12,847 bases of DNA, taken from NCBI GenBank assembly GCA_007123625.1, contig SKKS01000165.1, positions 1-12,847 of the forward strand, given 5' to 3'. Source of the DNA: Paracoccaceae bacterium. GTDB lineage: Bacteria > Pseudomonadota > Alphaproteobacteria > Rhodobacterales > Rhodobacteraceae. The notes under the pieces were generated by a model that was not told where the DNA came from, made no database searches, and saw only the letters and a program-made list of their open reading frames with translations. Shown here one piece after another: positions 6,793 to 12,847 of this stretch; within the stretch, counting starts at the first letter, position 1, and each line of letters begins with the position of its first letter. The position numbers and the translations under genes were made by a program.

Positions 6793-7589
6793 AGTGTGGC
6801 CTCCTCTTTCTGGACAACCTTGTTCTTCAGTCCGGTGCCCAGATAGGCCTCGATCACCGCCTCGTTGGCCTTGATCTCGTCCAGCGTGCCCTCGGCCAGC
6901 ACCTTGCCTTCGGCCATGCAGATGACCGGATCGCAGATGCGGCCGATGAAATCCATGTCATGCTCGATCACCACGAAGGTATAGCCGCGCTCCTGATTCA
7001 GGCGCACGATCGCGTCGGCGATCGTGTTCAGCAGCGTCCGGTTCACACCGGCGCCGACCTCGTCCAGAAACACCACGCGCGCGTCGGTCATCATGGTGCG
7101 GCCCAGTTCCAGGAGCTTCTTCTGCCCGCCCGAGATCATGCCCGCCTTTTCGTCGGCGATGTGATCGATGGTCAGGAATTCCAGAACCTCGTCGGCGCGG
7201 CGGCGCAGCACCTCTTCCTCGGCGCGGACCTTGCCGCGCTCGAACCATGCCGACCACAGGTTTTCGCCTGACTGGTGCGGCGGCACCATCATCAGATTCT
7301 CGCGGCAGGTCATGGTGTGAAATTCGTGCGCGATCTGAAAGGTGCGCAACAGACCCTTCTGGAACAACGCATGCGGCGGGAGGCCGGTGATATCCTCGCC
7401 CTCCATCAGCACCTTGCCCGAGGTCGGCGGCAACACGCCCGCGATCACGTTGAACAGCGTCGTCTTGCCCGCGCCATTGGGGCCGATCAATCCGGTGATC
7501 GATCCCTTTTCAATGCTCAGGCTGGCGCCATCGACCGCATGAAACCCGCCGAAATGCTTGTGCAGACCCTCGACCCGGATCATCGCCAT
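6789..7589 (-). CDS. livG: Branched-chain amino acid type ABC transporter ATP-binding protein LivG
   Basis: A 266-aa ATPase of the LivG family. Walker A is GPNGAGKT (36-43), the Q-loop is at Q85 in LLRTFQIAHEF, the signature is ISGGQ (152-156), Walker B is VVFLDE (172-177) and the switch histidine is H210 in VVIEHDMDFIG. The D-loop region reads LDEVGAGVN where most LivG proteins have Pro after DE, so it belongs to a divergent subgroup; catalytic residues remain intact. The FQ...TMTCRENLM part and the YLGTG tail are LivG features. The ATG at 7589 has AGGGAGA about 5 nt upstream; an inner ATG at 7583 is less well placed. A 109-nt gap with a terminator separates it from the binding protein gene. 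Confidence 0.93.
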   Translation of the reverse strand: MAMIRVEGLHKHFGGFHAVDGASLSIEKGSITGLIGPNGAGKTTLFNVIAGVLPPTSGKVLMEGEDITGLPPHALFQKGLLRTFQIAHEFHTMTCRENLMMVPPHQSGENLWSAWFERGKVRAEEEVLRRRADEVLEFLTIDHIADEKAGMISGGQKKLLELGRTMMTDARVVFLDEVGAGVNRTLLNTIADAIVRLNQERGYTFVVIEHDMDFIGRICDPVICMAEGKVLAEGTLDEIKANEAVIEAYLGTGLKNKVVQKEEATL

Positions 7590-7638
7590 CGCAGTCTCCC
7601 TGTGGACGGTCCCGTAGCCCGGGATCCTTTATTGTCCG

Positions 7639-7672
7639 AAAAGGCCCGGGGGACAGGGCTGCCCCCCGGGCC
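7639..7672 (-). terminator. Intrinsic terminator or attenuator between binding protein gene and livG
   Basis: GGCCCGGGGG (7643-7652) and CCCCCGGGCC (7663-7672) form a perfect 10-bp GC stem with a 10-nt loop. In the minus-strand transcript the stem is followed at once by TTTTC (7642-7638). This is the pattern of a rho-independent terminator, with a short T-run that suggests leakiness. It lies 26 nt after the binding protein stop, so it probably lets more binding protein than membrane components be made, as in many importer operons. Confidence 0.8.
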
Positions 7673-7698
7673 GTCTGGCGTTCAGTCAGGCGTCGCGA

Positions 7699-8880
7699 TC
7701 AGCGGAACCGCAGGGTCACGAACTCGCCGCCCTCAACCACATACTCGCGGTAGGTACCTGCGGCTTCGCCGGGTCCGATCAGCTCCACATCGGTGGCGCC
7801 GACGTAGTTGATCTCGCCGCCATTGGCGAGAATCTCGATCGCGCGGCCCAGTTCACCGGGCAGGATTTCCTCGCCCGGGGCGTTGGCAACGTTCAGGATG
7901 TTGGCGGCGATGCCTTCAGGGGTCGCTTCGCCCGCGGCCTGAGCGGCCAGCGCCAGAAGTGCGGCAGCGTCGTAGCTTTCGCCGGTGAACGAGCTTGCGG
8001 TTACCACATTGTTGGCCTGGCCCAGGGCGGCGAATGCGTCGGCCATTTCGCCTTCGGCGCCGGGCAGGGTGCCCACGGTGCCTTCAAGCGCTTCGCCCAC
8101 GGCTTCGACCAACTCATCGCCATACATGCCGTCGCCGATGAAGAACTGGTCGAACGCGCCCAGCTCCCATGCGGTACGCAGCATCGAGCCGCCGCCGTCG
8201 GTGTAGCCCAGGATCACCAGCGCTTCGCCACCGGCCGAGGCCAGCGTACCCGCTTCGGCGGAATAGTCGCCGCGCGCATCCTCGTGCGGAACCGAAATGG
8301 TGACCGTGCCGCCCACGCCTTCGAAGTTCTCGATGAAGGCATTGGCAAAGCCCGAGCCGTAGTCGTTGTTGGTGTAGGTCACCGCCACTGAAGTAATGCC
8401 ACGGTCCTGAAGGATTTCGGCCAGAACAGCGCCCTGCCGCGCATCCGACGGCGAGGTGCGATAGAACAGCCCGTTCGATTCGGTCGTGGTAAAGGCAGGC
8501 GACGTCGCCGAGGGCGAGATCATCGGCACACCCGCCGACATGGCGACGTTCTGCAGCACCGCCATGGTCACGCCCGAGCAGTCAGCGCCCATGATCGCGA
8601 CCACACCATCCGACGAGATCAGCCGTTCCGCGGCCGACTGCGCGGCGCTGGCATCAAGACAGGTCGAATCGGCGCGTACCGAACCGATCATCTGACCGCC
8701 CAGAATCCCGCCGGCTGCGTTGATCTCGTTCCAGGCCATTTCCGCCGAATCCGCCATATGCGGCGTGACCGATTCAATCGGTCCGGTGAAGCCCAGCAGC
8801 ACGCCGAACTTGATGTCATCGGCAATCGCCGCTCCGGCGCTGAATGCCAGTGCGGTGCTGGCCAGCAGAAACTTTCTCAT
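7699..8880 (-). CDS. Periplasmic substrate-binding protein of a branched-chain amino acid type ABC transporter
   Basis: A 393-aa type I periplasmic binding protein (Peripla_BP_6 family) that delivers ligand to LivHM. The signal peptide is MRKFLLASTALAFSAGAAIA with cleavage after residue 20. The mature N-terminus DDIKFGVLLGFTGPIESVTP and the EINAAGGILGGQ segment (52-63) are typical of LivJ/LivK-like proteins. The only mature cysteines are C74 and C101, probably a disulfide like that in LivJ. The block VPMISPSATSPAFTTTES (118-135) and the YDAAALLALAAQAA helix near 303-316 are family features. The start at 8880 has AGGGAG 7 nt upstream; an in-frame extension to 8973 lacks such support. It is first in the liv operon, followed by the attenuator. 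Ligand could be Leu/Ile/Val, other amino acids, amides or organic acids; sequence alone does not say. Confidence 0.92.
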   Translation of the reverse strand: MRKFLLASTALAFSAGAAIADDIKFGVLLGFTGPIESVTPHMADSAEMAWNEINAAGGILGGQMIGSVRADSTCLDASAAQSAAERLISSDGVVAIMGADCSGVTMAVLQNVAMSAGVPMISPSATSPAFTTTESNGLFYRTSPSDARQGAVLAEILQDRGITSVAVTYTNNDYGSGFANAFIENFEGVGGTVTISVPHEDARGDYSAEAGTLASAGGEALVILGYTDGGGSMLRTAWELGAFDQFFIGDGMYGDELVEAVGEALEGTVGTLPGAEGEMADAFAALGQANNVVTASSFTGESYDAAALLALAAQAAGEATPEGIAANILNVANAPGEEILPGELGRAIEILANGGEINYVGATDVELIGPGEAAGTYREYVVEGGEFVTLRFR

Positions 8881-9100
8881 TTTTACACTCCCTTGTGTTG
8901 GTCTTTGACCGTCGCACAATCGCGGTAACGCTCCCAGGACACACGCGTTCGTCGGGGTTTGTGCCGCGACCATGGAATCGGTGTAGCATGGCGTTTCATA
9001 CCCGAAAAGTGGGTTTGCGCGCGGATCGAAGCGGTTTGGCGGGGCTTCTGCCTCGTGGGGCCGATGGGTGACGTTGCGTCAGTCACCGGCAAGGTGCGGA
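8881..9100 (-). promoter_or_regulatory. Intergenic region upstream of the liv operon, with inverted repeats
   Basis: This 220-nt gap separates the lipoprotein stop from the binding protein start and should hold the liv promoter. The minus-strand sequence TTTTCG, 17 nt, TACACC (about 9008 down to 8980) is the best spaced match to sigma-70 boxes that I see, but it is poor. At 9069-9081 TGACG-TTG-CGTCA is a perfect palindrome, and GGTGAC/GTCACC at 9067-9072 and 9082-9087 forms a competing stem. It could be an operator or the transcript end of the upstream operon; no T-run follows it. Confidence 0.35.
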
Positions 9101-9547
9101 TCAGGGGCGCAGCGGCTCGCCCTGCGCGCCACGGTCGTCCGGCCCTTGCCTGACCTGCCAGCGCCAACGCTGTTCATCCGGGCCGTCGATCCGCAGGATC
9201 CACACCGCGCGGCGCTCGGCCGGGCCGCCGAAAACCGACCCGACAGCGGCGTTGATCCCCAGCACGATGTCAACCAGCATCTGCCCGCCGCTGCGCGGCG
9301 CAAGCTCCATCGCATAGGGCCACGGCTGGCCGCAGCCCTCGAGTGTGCCGGTTGCCCGCTGGTCCGGCGTGGGCGGAAACGGCGCGCGGCAACGGCGTCC
9401 GTCGGCCAGCACCACCCGCGCGTGCCCGCGCTGGGTTTCCACCCCGACCGGCGGCGACGACTCGGGCGGATCGGACATGCAGGCAGCCAACACCATCGCA
9501 CAGGCCGTCGCGCCCCAGGCCGAAAAGGTTCCCTGACCACAGGACAT
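9101..9547 (-). CDS. Small putative lipoprotein of unknown function
   Basis: A 148-aa protein. The start at ATG 9547 is chosen because AGGGG lies 5 nt upstream and because it gives a lipoprotein signal: hydrophobic stretch WGATACAMVLAAC with lipobox LAAC and acylated C23. The residue after Cys is Met, not Asp, so outer-membrane sorting is more likely than inner-membrane retention if E. coli-like rules apply. A proline/serine linker follows (25-34). The mature domain has one cysteine pair, C53 and C72, a hydrophobic segment MLVDIVLGINAAVGSVFGG (90-108), and an arginine- and tryptophan-rich end. No family is recognised. It follows the trypsin-like gene by 75 nt and is likely in its operon. It could be an anchor, substrate or inhibitor of the proteases, which is speculation. 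Confidence 0.65.
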   Translation of the reverse strand: MSCGQGTFSAWGATACAMVLAACMSDPPESSPPVGVETQRGHARVVLADGRRCRAPFPPTPDQRATGTLEGCGQPWPYAMELAPRSGGQMLVDIVLGINAAVGSVFGGPAERRAVWILRIDGPDEQRWRWQVRQGPDDRGAQGEPLRP

Positions 9548-9567
9548 TGCGTTCCCCTGTTGCTGGA

Positions 9568-9592
9568 GCGGGCGCATCGTCCATGCGCCCGC
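9568..9592 (-). promoter_or_regulatory. Perfect hairpin between trypsin-like and lipoprotein genes
   Basis: GCGGGCGCAT (9568-9577) and ATGCGCCCGC (9583-9592) form a 10-bp stem with a 5-nt loop, directly before the lipoprotein's Shine-Dalgarno. No T-run follows on the minus strand, so it is not a standard terminator. It may stabilise the upstream mRNA's 3' end or reduce read-through into the lipoprotein gene. Confidence 0.5.
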
Positions 9593-9622
9593 AAGCCATC
9601 GTGTCACGCGCCCGCCTTGCGC

Positions 9623-10717
9623 TCAGGGATTCGCGCTCAGCACCATGTTCATCCAGGGCAGATAATTCGCCGTGCGCATGTAGACCGAAAACCGCGCGCT
9701 GGTGTCGCAACTGCGGCTGGTGTTATCCGCCAGCCCGAAGGCAACGACGCCCACCTGCGTATAGCTGCCATCCTGCAGCGGCACCACCAGCGGCCCGCCG
9801 CTGTCCCCGTTGCACGATGTCTTGCCGCCCTCGAAGGCGCCCGAACAGATCATGTTGGCGCTCAGCGGTTGCGGCGTGCGTTCCAGCAGCGATTCCCACA
9901 ACATCTGGGCGTCGTCATCGGTCACCCCCAGCGCCTCGACAGCCAGCACGAAGCCGTTGGCGGCCAATGTCATCGGCCCCTCCAGAAGGTCCGCATTGCA
10001 CAACTCGCGCGGCATCATCTGGATCTGCACCTCGTGCATCTCGGCGGGTTTGGTGCCCCATTCAGTCAGGCCCCAGCCGGTGACGATGGTGGGAATGCCG
10101 GGTTCGTCCAGGATGTTGGCGAATTCGGATGTCGGCACCGAAACGGTCTGGAACGGCGCTGCGGGCCGCCGCTCCAGCCGGACCAGCGCCATGTCGTCGT
10201 CGAACCCGTCCGGATCATAGCCCGGGTGCAGATGAATGCTGCGCACGCCCACCACATCGCCCGCGCCGGGGCGCAGGGTGTTGGTGCCCACCACGATCTG
10301 GAGCTGGTGCGGCGCCAGCACGAAATACGCGCCATTCGCATCGGGCACCACCAGGCAATGCGCCGCCGTCAGCACCCAGTCATCCAGCACCATCGAGCCG
10401 CCGCAGAAATGCGTCTGAGGGCCGACCGGGCGCCCGGCAAGCACCAGTCCCACCTGCCAGGGCCATGCGCCATTGTCCGCGACCCGCCCGCCGACCACGC
10501 GCGAGGATTCGGGCGGAGCCGCCGCCGCCTCGGTCAGCATTTCGGATTTCTGGCCGCTCAGCGCATAGGCGAAGGGCGAGCCCGCGGGCGCCAGCGCATC
10601 CAGCGTTTCGGCCGGCGGCAACTCGGCGCGGGCGGTCTGGGCGTGCGCGGGCGGGCTGGCACTTGCTATGCCAGCCAATGCGGCAGCGGCGATCAACATG
10701 CGGTCAATGGTCAGCAT
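9623..10717 (-). CDS. Exported trypsin-like serine protease (family S1) with propeptide
   Basis: A 364-aa zymogen. Signal peptide 1-26 (cleavage after AHA), propeptide about 27-73, then activation site SSR73|VVGG and the S1 catalytic domain. The triad is H120 (LTAAHC), D175 (DDDMALVRL) and S306 (CNGDSGGPL). Exactly six cysteines give the three standard pairs: C105-C121, C240-C291 and C302-C337. Two features are odd. The residue six before the catalytic Ser, which is Asp189 in trypsin, is T300, so cleavage after Arg/Lys is not expected. The loop inside the C240-C291 disulfide is about 37 residues longer than in trypsin. The ATG at 10717 has GAGAGG about 8 nt upstream. In-frame sequence to 10846 overlaps the upstream gene and is rejected. 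It follows the caspase-like gene by 58 nt. Confidence 0.93.
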   Translation of the reverse strand: MLTIDRMLIAAAALAGIASASPPAHAQTARAELPPAETLDALAPAGSPFAYALSGQKSEMLTEAAAAPPESSRVVGGRVADNGAWPWQVGLVLAGRPVGPQTHFCGGSMVLDDWVLTAAHCLVVPDANGAYFVLAPHQLQIVVGTNTLRPGAGDVVGVRSIHLHPGYDPDGFDDDMALVRLERRPAAPFQTVSVPTSEFANILDEPGIPTIVTGWGLTEWGTKPAEMHEVQIQMMPRELCNADLLEGPMTLAANGFVLAVEALGVTDDDAQMLWESLLERTPQPLSANMICSGAFEGGKTSCNGDSGGPLVVPLQDGSYTQVGVVAFGLADNTSRSCDTSARFSVYMRTANYLPWMNMVLSANP

Positions 10718-10775
10718 GGTCGTACCCTCTCGACAAGGAACCCGGTGCAAGCACCCGGCAGGAAAAATGCTTTTC

Positions 10776-12847
10776 TCAGCCGCCCGGCGGCAACAGCCGC
10801 ACCGGATGGCGAATGACTGTGACCGGGCTGCGCGCGCCGGTCGCAAGGCCCGAGCGGCTGCCCGATCCGGGGTGCATCAGCCCGTCCACGGTGGCCCAGA
10901 ACCCCGCCAGCGCAGCATCGTTCCCGACATCGGGCAGCGCGCGCAACCCAGCAGGCGTTGCCAGCGCTGACAGATCAGCGCGTGGCGCGCCCGGGTCGGT
11001 CTGCAACGCGACCACGATCAGTTCTTCGCGCTTGGGCTGGGCGGTGCTGCCCGGCGGCACCCACAGATCGATGGGGGGCGCAGCCTGTCCGGGTTCCAGC
11101 CGGTTCCAGCGCCCGTCCAGCGGCCACAGCGGGGTCAGCACGAAGTCGCGGTCCAGATAGAACACGGTCACATCCTGAAGGCGCGGACTGCGGTTGGTGA
11201 CGCTGACGCGCAGATCATCGCATTCAAGCAAGGGCTGCGCCGGGTCATGGGGCAGGAACGGCGCACTGGCGGGGGCGCAGGTCCCGTCCTGCAGCCGCGC
11301 TCCGGCGGCGCGCATCAGGTCCACCGTCACCGGCGGCGCCATGAAACGCGCGGCAGCCCCCGTCATGCCGGTCAGCACCGCGCGCACCCGCAGCGCATGC
11401 GCGCCTGCTTCGATCACGCGCAGGGTCGCGGCCAGCGCATCCTCGCCGTCGCGCGGGGCGATGCGGGTGGTGGCGCCGGGGCCATCGGCATCGAACACGC
11501 CGTCGGGACCCGCCAGTGCCACCCGCCCCCCTGTCAGCACCGGCACCAGATCCGGGCGTGCAGGATCCTGCACGGCAACCCCGGCGGCGATCACCGCGTC
11601 AAGCGCGTGCAGCCAGTCCGCGTAGTCGGCGCCATCGTACGGATCGGCCCGGCGCGGCGGTGCAAGGCGCAGCGGCGGTGGCGGGGCAGGGGTGATCACT
11701 TCGGCCCACACAGCGCCCGCGGGAAGTGCCGCCGCCCCCTCGGGTTCCAGCATGGCCTCCATCATGTCCACCCGTGCGATGCGGGCAAGGCCGATCGGTG
11801 TCTCGGCATCGGCGCGGTCGAAAAGCGCGAGGGTCGCGCCTGCGTCCATCCCCTGCAGCAGCCCCGCCTGCAAGGTGGCGCCCGCCACCGCCAGCCGCGC
11901 AGGACCCGGCGCGCCAAAGACCGTCATCTGCAGCAAGCTGCCTTCGGCGCCTGGGTCCTGCTGTCCGGTGCCACGGGTCATGCGGTCACGGGTCAGGAAC
12001 AGGATCTGCTCCCATGTGGCGCGCGGGGCCTCGCGCAGGATCTGGGTCAGCGCCAGGGTAAAGGACCCGTGCCAGCGTGTCGCGGATGCGTCCACAGGGA
12101 ATTCGAATGACCGCTGATTGGCGTGCGACGAATAAAGGAACAGGAACTGACCCGAGAGCGGCGCCGATTGCGGCCCCGCAGCCGTTGCAACGTCCCGCGC
12201 CGACGCGGCATCGGCCGGAATTCCCAGCGCCTCCGGATCGACCAGTCGCGCGCGCCCCGATACCGCGCCCTCGTCGCCGAGTGCACGAAAGCCCGTACCC
12301 GCATGGCAGGCGTCGAGTATGCCCACAAAGGCCACGTCACGCTCCAGAAGCCCGCGCACCCATTCGCGCAGCTCGTCGTCGATAATGGCGTTCTCCACCA
12401 GCCCTGTCGCACCCGACCAGCCGCGCACATCCATTGGCAGGAAGATCTCGTCCATGCCGCCCTGCTCGTCGCCGTCCAGATCCGGCGCTTGGCTGCCGTG
12501 GCCGGAGAAGTAGAACATCACCGTGTCGCCCGGCGCGGCAACGGTCGAAAGGCGCGCCATTTCCGCCACGATCGCAGCCCGTGTCGGCGCCCCCAGCGTC
12601 AGACCCGCCGGCAGGTCCGGCAGTCCGGGCGCGGTGGTCAGCGCGACAATGCTCTCGGGCGTCACACCGCGTCCCACCAGCACCTGCGCCATCAGGGCAA
12701 CATCCGGCCCAGGGCCGTCCAGATCGGCATCCTGCAGATAGGTATAGGTGCCGACCCCGATCAGCAGCGCATGCACGCGCGCGCTTTCCTGTGCCGTTGC
12801 GGGCGCGGCAATCACCAGAAGAAGGGCAAGGGCGACAAGGCGTTTCA
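10776..12847 (-). CDS. Exported caspase-like cysteine protease (peptidase C14 fold), start codon cut by edge
   Basis: The reading frame runs to the right edge, where TG of a probable ATG remains, giving a 690-aa protein beginning MKRLVALALLLVIAAPATA, a textbook signal peptide with cleavage after A19. The caspase domain spans about 24-310: HALLIGVGTY, then FYFSGHGSQ with catalytic H117, the acidic DLDGDEQGGMDEIFLP segment (123-138), and ILDACHAGTG with catalytic C181. Both dyad residues are present. Bacterial and metacaspase-type members with this layout cleave after Arg or Lys. Residues 311-480 are unassigned and include a proline run at 388-392. The 540-615 region (SVTNRSPRLQDVTVFYLD...NRLEPG...VPPGS) resembles the DUF4384-like beta domain often attached to bacterial caspases. 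GTG at 12815 would delete the signal peptide's first half and is unlikely to be the start. It is probably first or early in an operon with the trypsin-like gene. Confidence 0.9.
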   Translation of the reverse strand, partial: KRLVALALLLVIAAPATAQESARVHALLIGVGTYTYLQDADLDGPGPDVALMAQVLVGRGVTPESIVALTTAPGLPDLPAGLTLGAPTRAAIVAEMARLSTVAAPGDTVMFYFSGHGSQAPDLDGDEQGGMDEIFLPMDVRGWSGATGLVENAIIDDELREWVRGLLERDVAFVGILDACHAGTGFRALGDEGAVSGRARLVDPEALGIPADAASARDVATAAGPQSAPLSGQFLFLYSSHANQRSFEFPVDASATRWHGSFTLALTQILREAPRATWEQILFLTRDRMTRGTGQQDPGAEGSLLQMTVFGAPGPARLAVAGATLQAGLLQGMDAGATLALFDRADAETPIGLARIARVDMMEAMLEPEGAAALPAGAVWAEVITPAPPPPLRLAPPRRADPYDGADYADWLHALDAVIAAGVAVQDPARPDLVPVLTGGRVALAGPDGVFDADGPGATTRIAPRDGEDALAATLRVIEAGAHALRVRAVLTGMTGAAARFMAPPVTVDLMRAAGARLQDGTCAPASAPFLPHDPAQPLLECDDLRVSVTNRSPRLQDVTVFYLDRDFVLTPLWPLDGRWNRLEPGQAAPPIDLWVPPGSTAQPKREELIVVALQTDPGAPRADLSALATPAGLRALPDVGNDAALAGFWATVDGLMHPGSGSRSGLATGARSPVTVIRHPVRLLPPGG

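Noticed and set aside
5449..6846. Plus-strand open frame of 465 codons
   Set aside because: Antisense to livF and the small exported-protein genes, with low-complexity His/Gln/Arg-rich translation and no Shine-Dalgarno or motif.
8881..8973. In-frame N-terminal extension of the binding protein
   Set aside because: It would bury the signal peptide internally, and the ATG at 8880 has a good Shine-Dalgarno.
10744..10760. GGTGC-AA-GCACC inverted repeat between the caspase and trypsin genes as a terminator
   Set aside because: The stem is only 5 bp before a bulge, and on the minus strand the T-rich stretch comes before the stem, not after it.
9068..10816. Long plus-strand open frame of 582 codons
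   Set aside because: It runs antisense to the clearly coding lipoprotein and trypsin-like genes. Its translation is rich in Arg, His, Pro and Ala with no recognisable motif, as expected of a GC-rich shadow frame.
10776..12847. Caspase gene as part of a gasdermin, CRISPR or other cytoplasmic defence system
   Set aside because: The protein has a signal peptide, and there is no gasdermin-like, Cas, NTPase sensor or TPR-CHAT gene in the window. The neighbours are exported proteins and a nutrient importer.

Overview
The window is GC-rich and every supportable gene lies on the minus strand, so transcription runs from high to low coordinates. The protein families, codon use, a (CG)-rich intergenic stem-loop element ending in ATATTTGGGCACAGATGA, and the exbB-like / ChaC pairing suggest an alphaproteobacterium of the Rhodobacterales (roseobacter/Rhodobacter type). 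This is inference from family knowledge; no 16S or other marker is present.

Region 1 (about 12847-9101) is a set of exported proteins: a caspase-fold (C14) protein with an intact His/Cys dyad and a signal peptide, whose start codon is cut by the window edge; a trypsin-fold (S1) protease with signal peptide, propeptide and Arg|Val-Val-Gly-Gly activation site; and a small lipoprotein of unknown function. The spacing suggests one operon. The arrangement is compatible with an envelope proteolytic cascade in which the Arg-directed caspase-like enzyme activates the trypsin-like zymogen. This is the most unusual biology in the window, and it remains a hypothesis.

Region 2 (about 8880-2207) is a branched-chain amino acid type (LIV/HAAT) ABC importer operon. 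It reads: periplasmic binding protein, an intrinsic terminator that probably acts as an attenuator, ATPase LivG, a small exported protein, ATPase LivF, a second small exported Cys-containing protein, permease LivH, permease LivM, and a MocA/MobA-like nucleotidyltransferase. Apart from the attenuator gap, genes overlap by 4 nt or lie 3-5 nt apart, so translation is likely coupled. The two interleaved exported proteins are not standard LIV components. The true substrate cannot be read from sequence.

Region 3 (about 2154-1) starts with a run of consecutive perfect hairpins that closes the liv operon. It is followed by truA (tRNA pseudouridine 38-40 synthase), a ChaC-like gamma-glutamylcyclotransferase whose ribosome-binding site overlaps a hairpin arm, and the 5' part of an ExbB/TolQ/MotA-family proton-channel gene that runs off the left edge.

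No rRNA, tRNA, CRISPR array, insertion sequence or phage gene was seen. The long plus-strand open frames are GC-rich shadows of the minus-strand genes. No stretch above 300 bases lacks a gene; the largest gaps (1942-2206 and 8881-9100) are described below.
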